The translations under genes and the position numbers were made by a program. A DNA stretch of 64,000 nucleotides from contig JAEHOE010000059.1 in assembly GCA_016858145.1 (NCBI GenBank), forward strand, positions 124,001-188,000, given 5' to 3'. Positions 32,979 through 43,715 of this stretch are shown here, in pieces. The stretch comes from Edaphochlamys debaryana. Taxonomy: Eukaryota > Chlorophyta > Chlorophyceae > Chlamydomonadales. A model generated the notes under the pieces. It was not told the origin of the DNA. It saw nothing but the letters and a program-made list of their open reading frames with translations, and did no database searches. How positions within the stretch are numbered: the stretch's first letter is position 1; every line of letters begins with the position of its first letter.

Positions 32979-35900
32979 ATGCAGCGTAACAGCTGGATGA
33001 TGTGTCTGCTGCGCTGCGCGCTACTGCTTCTTGGCTTCGCATGCGCGAATGCGGCTTTGCGCGAGGGTGTGACGCTGCCGGACAACTGGCTGGAACTCAT
33101 ACAGCAGCGTGCAGCATCGCTGGAAAGAGAAGGTGTGGCGCGCGAATGGCGCTGGAGAGTGTGCGCATGCCGCTCCAAGGCGACTTCTTTGCGGCCGGGC
33201 TGAAATGGGCGGACACATACTTACTGTCCTAAAGAGTACTTGAACTTGATTACATACCCGCCTTCTCCCCCTTCCCACTCACGCTCTTCTCTCCCCCCAC
33301 CCCGCCCAGCACGCGCAGCCGAGCTCAGCAACCCTCCCCCCTCCCCGCGGGCGCTATGGGGCCGGCTGCGGCCACCCCCCCATTCGCCCCCCTCTCCGCG
33401 CCCGCCTCCGCCGGCACGCTCCCCGCGGCTCCCGCCCCGCGCGCGGCCCCCCCCGCGCGTGCCCAAGCCTCCCCCGCACGGCCCCCCGCAACAGCCCCCG
33501 CCCCGCGCCACCACCAACACAGCTTCCCTCAACTTCAGCTCCCTGCCAACGCACGAGCAGCTGCTGCCGTTCCTAGCGGGGCTGGCGGTGGCGAGCGGGG
33601 GGCGGTGCAAGGTCACGAGCGTGGGGAAGAGGTGAGCCTTGTGTGGGAGAGGGGGTTGCAGGGACGGGCCGGGAAGGACGGGGGGGGGGCAGGGGGGCCG
33701 GTGCGAGGGTAGTGGCTTGGGACGAGGGGGGGCACGGTCAGGGGTTGTGGGAGGGCGTGGAAGGGTTAGGAGGACGTAAATGGGGGTTGCAAAGGGCGAG
33801 GCGCGGGGTTGCACGGTGACACATGCAGGGAAGAGGTGAGTGTCTGGGGGCAGGGCAGGTCGGAAGGGCAGGGACCACAGAGGCGGCGAGGGGGTTAGGG
33901 CGGGGTTGTGTGAGCCCCCCAGGCTGCGCTCGAGGCCCACAGTCGGGTCAGGGCGTCCCCGGCCCACGGGCGATGGGCCGACATCCCCGCCTATGCCGTA
34001 CCCGTCCCCCGCCCGACGCCCCTCCCGACCCCGCCCCCACGCCCGGCCCGCTCCCCTCACAGCGTGCTCGGCCGCGACCTGTGGGCGGTGTCCATCGGCA
34101 ACGCCTCCGCCCCCCACTTCCCCGACCCCCTCAACCCGGCAGTGCCCTTCCCGCGCCCCAACGCGGCGGTGAGACCGTGGGGGCGGAGGCGGGGGCTTCA
34201 GAGGCCGGTCTCTGACGGGGGCCGACAGCGGCGAGCGGCCAAAGGGGAGGGCGAGTCGACTGCGCCTGGATGCCTGGGGTAGCGGTCCGTTGGCCTCACA
34301 GCAGAGAGCAGCAAACGGAGAGCGGCACTAGGGGAAGGCGCATTGACTGCTCCTGCATGCGGAGGGGGAAAAGGGGAGGGGCATGGAACTCGGGCAGTGC
34401 GCGTGGTGCTTCCAGCCGTGCTGGTTCAGCGCGGCTCCCCTGGACCTGGAGGCGACCCCCAACCCATTCCTCCCTCCAACCTCCCCGTCCCCCACCCTAC
34501 CCACCTCATGCCCAGCTGATCGGCGTGATGCACGGGGACGAGACGGCGCACATCACCGTACTGCTGCAGCTCGTACGGGAGCTGTGTACGGACACGCGGG
34601 ACGAGCGGATCCAGGAGCTGCTGGGAGCCACGGTGGTGGGCGCAGGGTGGGGGGAGGGGAGATTGGCTTGGGTGAAAGGGGGGCCCTCGCGGGCGTCAGG
34701 AGTTACGGGTGGGATGGCATATGTGTGGGCATGCGCCTCCAACCGATCCCTTATCTCTCGTGTCCCCACCAGTACGGTACCCTGTTGCACGACTTTCACC
34801 CCTCCCCCCTTACAGGTGCACGTGCTCCCCCTGATGAATCCCGACGGCTACTCGGCCTCCCCCCGCACGCGCCTCAACGCCGACGGGGTAGACCTGAACC
34901 GGGATTTCTTCAGCGGTGACTTCCCGTTCAGTGAGAGGGTGGAGGGGGGCGGGGAAGGGGTTGGGGGAGGGTTAGGGGAGAGGGGTGCGAAGCGGGAACG
35001 GGGGCTTGGTTGGCTCGGGGTGGGCCTTGACCTCCTGTGCTCCTCCCCCACCCCCCGCCCCAGGGATGCCCACCAGCCGAGAGGCCTCGGCCCGCAACCC
35101 CCGCTACAACATCCCCTCCTACCCCGAGGCCGCCTACTTCGTGCTGAGGGGGGGCAGCATGCGCGCGCCGGAGAGCCGGGTGGGGCGCTGGGGAGGATGG
35201 GAGGGGTGGGGGGCGGGGGGTGGGGGGTTGGTGTTATGAGGGGGGGGCAAAGGGGAGGGAGGGAGAAGGGGAACGGCAGGGAGCAGACAGCAGAGGCCCC
35301 AAGAGAGGCTGCGGGGCGCCACAACGGTCTGCGGCGCGTCCAGGGTGCTAGGGTCGGACAGCAGCGGCACGCGTCCCTCGCCCCACGACCTCGCCTCGTC
35401 CCCACTGCCCTCACCGCCCCCCGCCTGCCCCTCCCCCACCCGGCAACCCTGCCCCTCCCTTCAACCGGCAAGCCCACTCTTCCTCGCCCTCTCCCCCCCT
35501 ACCCTCTTACCCCCGCCTCCCCGTCAGGCCGTTGCCGCCTGGCTGTCCGGCCTGCGCCCCACGGTGTCCGCCAACTTCCACGGGGGGGCTCTGGTGGCGA
35601 GCCACGCCCTGGACGCATGCGACACCAAGGTAGGGGGGGAGGGGTCAGGGGGCTTGGGGGGGGGGAGGACCCTTAGGGGTAGGGGGGAGGCACGGGGAGG
35701 GGCTCTGGTGGCGAGCCACGCCCTGGACGCATGCGACACCAAGGTAGGGGGGGAGGATGGGTAGGGGGGAGCAGCGGTGGGACACCCAAGACAGTACATC
35801 AGCGCCCGACCGCCTCCACCCGCCCTCCACCCACCTTCCCATTCCCCCTCCCTCTTTCCTTCTCCACACCCACCCCTTCAGGGCCAGGTTGCCCCCTGCC

Positions 35901-37274
35901 CCTCCCCAGAGGCCCCCATGCCCTCCTTCCTAGCCAACGTGTACGCCCGCAACCAGGCGCAGATGGTGGCGGCGTGGGAGGTGGGGTGGGCGGCTGGTTT
36001 GGGGTGGAGGTGGCGGTTGTTTGGAATGGGTTTGGGGGGCAGTAGCGGGCACATGGCACACGACGACAGCCTCGCGCTGGGCTCCGAGAGCCACTCGCCA
36101 AGCCGCCACGCTCCCCATCCCTCTTGCCGCCTCTTGACTCAGAACGGGGAGACCACCTTTGACAACTGCACCACAGAGGGAGCCAGGTGGGGCCGTGGAG
36201 GGGGAGGGGGGCAGCGGTGGGGCAAAGCGCACAGGAGGGGTGCCAGGTCGGGGCTGCGGGCTCGCTGCATGGTGCGGGGCCCGGGCTTCCGCGTGGGGTA
36301 CCGAGCGGGGTACGCTGCCCCCCACCCGACCCCACCCCAAGCCTCCTACCCAACCCGACTCCCCATCCCCACCCCCTCCACAGCTGGTACGCGGCCCTGG
36401 GCGCCCTGGGCGACTGGATGCACTGGGCCCAGCGGCTGCACATGGTGACGATGGAGCTGCACGAGGAGTGAGCGGGGGGCAGAGGGGGGCAGGGCCAAAC
36501 CGATGTATGTGTGCAGGGCTGCTCGTGTGAACTGCTGTGTGTGTGTGCAGCCCGGGAATGAAGCACGACAGGGGGCAAGCCCACGGCGGGCGGAATTGTC
36601 TGTAGTGTGCACATCTCCGCAGTCCAACCCCAGCCCCCAACTCCCGCCCCCAACCTCTCCCCCACAACACCCCATCCAACGCCACCCAACCCCACCACAC
36701 CACACCACACCACACACCCAGGCGCTCCCTGCCCGACGGCCCCGCCCTGTCGGGCCTGTACGCCCCCAACCGCCCCGCGCTGCTCCGCTTCCTGGAGATG
36801 GCGCACCTGGGCTTCCGGGCGCGGCTGTTCGACGCGGGCAGCGGGCGGCCGCTGGGGGCGACGACGGCCATGGACGAGCCGGACGGCGCGTGGGCGCCAA
36901 CGGTGGGTGGGGTGGGGAGGGAGGCGGAGTGGTACGCGAGGGGCAGGGGGAGGGGGGCGTAAGTGGCGTAGCCTTGGCTCGATGGCCGTTCGTCTAAACG
37001 TCCCGCGTTTCCCTCCCGGGCCCTGCCGTACGTCCTGCTCGGTCGCATACAGATGGAGGCGAGCGGCCTGCTGTGGCGCTCCGCGGTGCCTAACGTGCCG
37101 TACAGCGGCACGATCGTGCCGTACGATCCGGCCAACCCCGCCGCACGGTACGCTCCCATCACTTTCTCCTACCGAGTACTGCTCGGCTGGGACGAGGCAG
37201 TACGCCGTACGGGGTTGCTGGGGCTGACGGTGCCGCGCACCTTCTACGCAACGGCAGCGAAGCGGAAAGCATGA
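32979..37274 (+). CDS. Secreted M14B metallocarboxypeptidase (CPD/CPE-like)
   Basis: Twelve exons close exactly to 553 residues: 32979-33132, 33310-33631, 34063-34168, 34516-34632, 34816-34930, 35064-35179, 35528-35629, 35882-35980, 36143-36186, 36384-36467, 36722-36902, 37053-37274. The N-terminus has a signal peptide-like CLLRCALLLLGFACANA; another in-frame ATG at 32937 would only lengthen it. A Pro-rich linker follows. The peptidase core shows the zinc motif HGDE in VMHGDETAH, LPLMNPDGYS, DLNRDF, the third zinc ligand in NFHGGALVASH and the catalytic Glu in TMELHEE, all in M14B order. A C-terminal transthyretin-like domain starts at LSGLYAPNRPALLRFLEMA. Expected role: removal of C-terminal residues, classically Lys/Arg, from peptides in the secretory route or outside the cell. 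Two exon-boundary duplications lie in introns, one in frame. Confidence 0.85.
33827..33842 (+). repeat. Duplicate of exon end and donor (carboxypeptidase gene)
   Basis: GGGAAGAGGTGAGTG repeats the donor context at 33624-33637 about 205 bp downstream. Confidence 0.55.
35703..35754 (+). repeat. In-frame duplicate of exon end and donor (carboxypeptidase gene)
   Basis: A 52-bp block identical to 35589-35640 lies exactly 114 bp downstream and contains the exon end (ALVASHALDACDTK) and donor GTAGGGGGGGA. The 114-bp distance keeps the reading frame, and the intervening sequence has no stop, so use of the second donor would add 38 residues next to the third zinc ligand. Confidence 0.9.
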
Positions 37275-39543
37275 GACCGTGAGACGTGGAGGTCGAGGTG
37301 AAGGAGCAGCGGCGAGGGAGCAGGGGCAGCAGGGAGTACAGAGCAGGTGGACAGAGCTTATGGTACGACAGCGTGAGCTGCGAGCGCGGGCGCCCCCATG
37401 GGGGCGGAAAAGGGCTGAGCCCCTCACCCTTCTGCTACGCGACCCATTCCCCGCGGCCTGTTGGTCCCCGCGGGAGTCTGTGGTGCTATGCGGACTGAAG
37501 TGTGAGTAGCAAACTATCCCCGCCGGTCCAAGAGGCCTGGTTCAAGCCAAGTGGGGTCCCCCCATCCGGGGTGATTACGGTCCATCGAGCTTAGAGCAAG
37601 TGCACCGTGTCGCGACTGCCCTCAGCGAATTGTGCAAGGTTGGCTAGCAACACACCCTGACCGTGACCGCGAGCTGAGAAGTTTTGTAGGGAGGAGGCCC
37701 CTGGATGCACGCCGTCTCAAGGTGGGGGATGAGGGGTTTGTAGGGGCACGGTTAGCGACGGATGTCGAGACGAGGGCATGGTGCCGCACGCAGACAAGTG
37801 GATTAGGCTTAAGGGCGAAACCTATGATACAAAGGGTGCAGCACTGCTCGCTTGTGCGGCCGCAGTTGTATATAACTGGCTTCGTAGGGTATAACTAGAC
37901 GGCCGTTGAGTGGCATTCATGAGTGGCGAGGAGGTAGGGGCAGACCACATCCATAACCGCCATGAGAAACTGGTATCTACCCAGCAATGCTGACTGGGCA
38001 AGAAGCGGGCAGGAGGAGGAGGCAGACAGGCGCCGGAGTGAAGGACCGAGCGATGATGGTTGATGAGTTGTCGAACCGAGTTGTTGAAGGGTAACATACC
38101 GTTGAACTGGCTTATTCTGGTGGACAAGAGCAAGAGCCTGCCTATGGGGCCTGCTGTGACCCCTTGTGCAGGGGCACAGGGCACCAGCAAACGGGGCGTT
38201 CGGCCTCTGTGACGTCGTGGGTTGATGGTGGCATCGGTTGAGATGTCGTAATCGCTGACTAGCTGGCTAGCCATGACGTGACGTGACGGGCCGACGAACG
38301 GAAAGAGCTGACTGCTGACGCCACAGGCTGTATGCATTCTATGGACACCGTACCCTTACCTAGGTACTGAGGCCTCGAGGGCCCATGCGGAGGACAACGC
38401 AGGGACACAGTGTCACGGTGGCATAGCGGCATGTGCTTGTTCCGAGTGGCCTGCGTGGCGGTTCAGGGCGACCGTACATCTGTATCGATCAAGACGGGGA
38501 CTAACACGTGTCGGCAACCCTGCCGCTGTCCCCAAGGTTGGCGAGCCATAAGGGCCCTACTGTCGCCTCGCTGCACTCACGTGTGCGTGGCGGCTCGAAC
38601 TGCCACTGTCCGGTCCGAGCGCCGAAGTTCGTGGCAGCAACAGCCCGGGCCTTGGGTTGGCCTGGGGGAATGAGAAACGGGGGACGAGGTTACGCGAGGT
38701 TACCCCCGCGTTGGCCTGGGGGAAGGGGCGCACGGGGGCGAGGTTACGTTGGCCTGGGGGGGCCGAGGAGGCGGTAGACAAGCAGCGCGGAGAGCCTCAG
38801 TGTTAACTCAGGGCCACACACCCTGTTGACGCGGCTGATGCCTGTGGGGCCAAGGGGCGGGCAAGGGTCGGAACTCGGAAGTGCAGTCGGCCTTCCCTGA
38901 ACGTGGCTGGGGGGACAAGAGTCGCGGGTTGCGAGGGTTGGCTGGGAGCGCTTGGTCCTTGGGGAGGGGTGCTGTGCTCGCAGGGGCCACGCAGCTGACG
39001 ACGCAGCCGCTGACGCGACGCGGAAGGCAGCAATGCGCATCCTTGGGGGAAGGGGCCTGGGCGGGTGTTGGGGTTTATGATAGACAAGGCGTACGGGGAC
39101 AACGGGGTGTCGGGGGTGTCAGGGTTCAGCGGATTCAGCGGGCGTGGGGACCGGCGCGGCGTCCCAGTGCGCCACCACACGAACCTTTGATGATACGTAC
39201 GTACTTTTCACACGTACGTTCCACTGCATAACTCGTGTCCAATCATAGAGTCAGTGGAGGGGGAAAAGGTGTATGTGTTGGGGGGTTCTTAGTTAGCAGT
39301 GGGGGTGGGACAGGCACGGCGGCCCACTGCCGGCCCAGCACCGGCCCAGCTCCGGCCCAGGGCCCGAGCATGCAGACTAATACCACTCACGCTGGCTCAA
39401 TACACATAGGCATTGATACACTCTTTCCAACACTCATAGCTTCCACAGCTTAACTCGCTTGTGATCTTCGGCAAAATGCTGCAGTCCAGCTGAGTCGCGT
39501 TCCTAGCTGCGCATCAACCATCAGACTGCATTCAGCGCCTGAC
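37275..39543. other. Intergenic, no gene seen
   Basis: The stretch probably contains the 3' UTR of the carboxypeptidase gene and the promoter of the ankyrin gene. Open frames are short and unlike known families. No TGTAA was seen close to the upstream stop. It holds the ~50-bp repeat at 38650-38765. Confidence 0.5.
38650..38765 (+). repeat. Tandem repeat with TTGGCCTGGGGG and GACGAGGTTACG
   Basis: TTGGCCTGGGGG occurs three times at roughly 50-bp spacing, with CGGGGGACGAGGTTACGCGA or a variant between. Related 18-20-bp motifs occur at 8917 and 59407. Confidence 0.7.
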
Positions 39544-41911
39544 ATGGAGAACCAGTCACGAGCTGCCCCTTGCGAATGTGTTGATGCCTCGCGCGTATGG
39601 CTCCCCACCATCCTCAGCCGCGTCGCCAGCTTTCAGCCGAACTTGGCAGCATGCACGCTGAGGCTGGTCAATAAGGTCGCAGCGGAGGTCCTACAGGAGC
39701 ACAACACGGTGTCGCTCGGATGCCGAGTACCCCAGCACGCATTCGCAGCCCACTGGGCCGCTCCTCACGCGTGCCGGGCCCTCACCCTTGAGAAGAGGAA
39801 GGAGCTGCTGTGCCTGACTTCTGCCTCGGGTGACGTGGCGAACCTGGAGGTAGCCGTGGCGGCAGCGGGCCTGTACCTCGGAGGTGTGGGGCTGGGGGTG
39901 GACCTGATGAGTGCCGCCGCCGCTGCTGGGGAGGTGGAGGCGTGCAGCTGGCTGTGGCAGCACGGTTGCCCCTTCGGCGGCGTCCTCCGGACGGGGGAAT
40001 ACAAGAACGCCCTCTCCGCCGCCGCCCGCGCCAACCAGCGGGCGGCCTGCGAGTGGATGCTGGCGCATGGGGCGACGCTCAGCTCTTCCCGCCCTTACTC
40101 GCATGGACACGATGCCCTCGATGGCGCGGTCGAGGGCGGGCACCTCGACATGGTGGCGTGGCTGCTGGAGCAGGGGGCGAACGTGAATGAGGAAGCAGTC
40201 ATGGCCGCCGCCGAGGCGGGGCCTCCAGAGCTCTTCGAACGGTTCCTGGACCAGTTCCTGTCCAAGCTTGGCGCTAAGGATCGCGTCGATCACAGACTGG
40301 TGCCGCAGGTCGTCAAGCACTGCGACCTGGAAACCCTGCAGCGCCTGTGGCCCCGGCTGAGCCCCTGCGTGCTTGAGACGTTCAGGAGCAAAACCATTGA
40401 GGCGGCCGCCGCCAGCCCTACGCCCGACTGGCGGGCCAAGGTGACGTGGCTGGCGGAGCAGGGCCTGCCCACAGCGTATGTTGGGGGGGAGGTCGCCGGC
40501 TGCCCCGACGCCGTTGCGCGTTGGACGTGGCTCGGTCAGGCGATGGGCTATCGCCCGCCACTCGACTGCCTGGCCTTCGCCGTGGCAAGCGGCAACACGG
40601 ACGCCGTGCGCTTCCTGCTGGCGAAGGACCTGGACGATAGAGGCTACTATTACCAAATGCACGGAGGGCTGGGGGCTGCTGACTTGGAGACTCTGGGGCT
40701 CCTGAGGGGCGGCGGCAAGCTGCTCCGCCCCTGCACGGCGCTCTGTGAGGCGCTCGCCCTGGGCAAGCAGGAGGCCGCGGCCTTCCTGCTGGAGGAGTGC
40801 CGCGCGCGGGCAAGTCGGGGCGAGAAGGCCGAGCCACATACCTACAGAGTGGACTTGCTGACTGGCGGGCAACTCAACGCCCGGCACTTGGCCTACTGCG
40901 CCCAGTCGGGCAGCGTGCGCATGATGGCGTGGCTGCGGGAGCAGGGCTGCCCGCTGGGGCCCGTGGCGTGGAACACGTGGGTTCACGGAGGGCGTGACGA
41001 CGCCTTCGACATCCAGACGGGCGCCGCGGAGTCGGGCTGCGAGGCGGCGCTGGAGTGGCTGGCTGAGGCGGGGTGCGAGATGCCGGTGGGTGGGGCGTGG
41101 GATGGGGCACGGGGGTGGACGGGGCGGCAAAGGCTGCCTCGTGCAAGCGGGGTGGTGTGGGTGCGTACTGCGATGGCGCAGCTCTGGACGGGCCCGGCTG
41201 GCCAGCACCTGCCGCCTGTAGCCCTGTTGAATCCTCGGCGGCTGAGGGAGGGGGTGGGCGGGTGCAGGGTCTATGGCGTGCGAGCAGGGTGGGTGCGGTA
41301 CCGGTACCTGTTGCTCTGCACGGGCCCTAGGCCCAGGAACTAACAAAGACTGCGCCGCACCAGCCCCGGCACCAGCACCAGCACCATGCGTCCACACGAC
41401 GCGCTTGTCATTTGCCTCCCATCCCCTCCCCCCACCCTCCATTGACTCCGTCCCCCAGACCAACGGCAGGCCCTACCTCACCGCCGCCCGTAACGGCGAC
41501 CTCCGCACCCTGGCCGTCCTACACCGCCTGGGCATGCCCCTGGGGCCCGCAGACGGGTCCATCCCCGACCATGCTCTGAGCCGGGGCGCTCCGCTGCCCG
41601 CCCTCCGCTGGCTGGTGGAGGCGGGGGTCCCCGTGCACTGGGGCCGCCTGCACCGCAGGGCCCTCAAGATTCACGATGGCGCCGCAGGCAGCCCCGGCAA
41701 CCTCACAGAGCACCTGGCCTGGATTGAGGAGGAGCGGGCAGCGGCCGGCGCGGAAGAAGAGGTGGACGATGAGAACGACGACCAGAGCAAGTCTCAGAGT
41801 GAGGAGCAGTACGACAGTGAGGGATGGGACGGGGACCAGTTTGGTCAGGAGGACCAGGGTGAGGGCGGGCCACCCGAGGGCCTGGGGCCGGACCACGATG
41901 CGCCCCCCTGA
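39544..41911 (+). CDS. Ankyrin-repeat protein
   Basis: Two exons, 39544-41085 and 41459-41911, join in phase 0 and give 664 residues. The N-terminus (VWLPTILSRVASF, TLRLVNKVAAEVL) resembles the F-box-like leader found in an expanded family of ankyrin proteins of chlorophyte algae. Divergent ankyrin repeats follow, the clearest being ALDGAVEGGHLDMVAWLLEQ and AFAVASGNTDAVRFLLAKD. The C-terminus is acidic and Ser/Gln-rich (EEEVDDENDDQSKSQSEEQ). It is a likely protein-interaction or ubiquitin-ligase adaptor in the cytosol; the partner cannot be read from sequence. Retaining the 373-nt intron would give an alternative 599-residue product ending at 41343. Confidence 0.85.
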
Positions 41912-43715
41912 GTGCCGCCCCCCTAACAGCAGCGGTCGTTACGTCCCCGCAACGATCAGGCTCTCCAGCTGTTGCCCGTGGCAGGCGAGGGAGAGGAGGA
42001 GGGGAAGGGGAACATCAGGTCGGGTCATGGGCAAGGCCATGGCAGTGACGGAGCAATCAGGCCGAAGGGGAAGTATGGAGCCCAATGGAACATGAGGCCC
42101 TAGCTTGGTTGCAATGCAGTTCTCGTCACTGCGTGTTAATAAGAGCTGCTCGTAGCAGTCAGGGCAACGCAGCACCGTGCGGGCGTGCTTCGAAGAGGCC
42201 TCGCATATCTTGTCTGTGTTTGTGGATGGGGCATCTGCTGACAGCACCCTAGCAAGCTGCCATGGCCGCTGATCAGGCAGTTGTGCTGCGCGGACCCCTT
42301 AAGAGTTCTGGATGCAGACTCACGGTGGGCGGAGCGAGGGGCGGAGCTCGGTCTGGGGGCTCTTGGAGGGCGGGTGCTAGTGGTGCGTGATGTATGCTGA
42401 TCCTGTTTTGAAACTCCTGGAAGCCCTTCCGGGAAGAATCCTCGTGTTTGGTTTTGGACCAACGGTAGACCGGCTGACCGGGGGTCACGCGGCTGTCCAA
42501 CGTGTCCGTGGCTCAGATGGTTGAGGTGAATGCTGGGAGAATGAGTATGGGAGCTGCGGGGCTAGATGCTGGTGCGCGTGACTGATGGAGAGAGAGGAGC
42601 CTGAGTGTAGCTTTGCATCTGCTGCCGTCGCTGTCAGTGCCTTGTTTGCCCAGTCCCGTTGCTTGCAGTCCCTGCTGCCCGGCATCCGATTCCGCAAAGC
42701 AGCCTTTAATCCGGACGGAATCCATAGATCGACGCCCGCCCGCCCCGTACGCATAGCTTCCTTACAACGCCCGGGGGTCCCTCCCTGCCCTTGGCTTCAG
42801 CCTGATTGAACAGACCGACCGCCCGTCCAGTTGCTCTGCAACATCAGCCTCTAGTTCTCTGTGTCTGGCCCCCGCCAGGCCTCCATCACCCATGTAGAGC
42901 AGCGGCCCTATAAGAAGGCAGTTCAGCTAGCACAGGAATCCAGCGTGCCGTACCCTCGCATACAGCTTCACTGCTCTGTTCGTCAGCTGTCGTACACACC
43001 GGAAACGGAGCCACAAAACGCAATGCGCCGCAGCCGAGGCAAGAATCCCACACCAGTCACTCTTCGGTCACTCTTCGGTCAGTACAAGGCACCTGCAGCT
43101 CACACCACACAGATCTCCCTCGGCAAAGCGGCGCCTCGCGCATTACTAGACACAAGGGGGTGGATTGGGTTCCTTGTAGCAGCTCGGGGAATGCCCCCTG
43201 CTTGCCCGGCCGCTTATTGCTATGCCGTCGATTGGCAGCGGCTTCACATCCCCGCACTGCGAGGCGTGCCGGTGCGGTATGCAGGCACAAGTTATCAATG
43301 TGGCACCCCCTACCCTCCCAATGGCGCCCCTGTGTTAACCGGAGGCGTTAGCCGAAGGCTCATCCTCCCCCTCCTTCCACTTCGGCCCCGCTCCTCCCCA
43401 TCCGATCCTCCCCACGGCCTGCAGCAACCGTAACCTCACCAACACATCGCTGCGCACCAGAGGGCTTATGGTTGAACCCGTCTCCCCCCATGCATCTGCA
43501 CCTGCATGCCCGCCTCAACCTCTTCGCCGCATTGCACCCCTCTCAGCCGCTCTCGTGCTCTCCCCTCACTCGCTCCGCGCTCGCTGCCCGCTCAGTCGCC
43601 CTCCCACGTACTCGCTTGATCGCCAGCTCATGCTCCGATGCTCGTCCAGCGCCATCCTCGCGTCGTACGGCCGTACGCCCGCCGTACATCGCCGCACGCG
43701 CAGCCACGTGCTCGC
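41912..43715. other. Convergent intergenic region, no gene seen
   Basis: The 3' ends of the ankyrin gene (plus) and the carrier gene (minus) face each other here. A TTACA at 42762-42766 reads as TGTAA on the minus strand and is a candidate polyadenylation signal for the carrier gene. Open frames are short and without recognisable families. Confidence 0.5.
42762..42766 (-). terminator. Candidate polyadenylation signal of the carrier gene
   Basis: TGTAA on the minus strand, about 950 nt after the stop codon. The motif is the standard chlorophycean signal, but the distance is long. Confidence 0.35.

Noticed and set aside
41085..41343. Ankyrin gene ending at 41343 without an intron
   Set aside because: A strong donor at 41086 and acceptor at 41458 restore an ankyrin-like and acidic C-terminus; the read-through tail has no repeat character. 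It is kept only as a possible isoform.
39691..41463. 590-codon minus-strand frame opposite the ankyrin gene
   Set aside because: The plus frame has ankyrin repeats and a clean intron; the minus frame is antisense low-complexity sequence.
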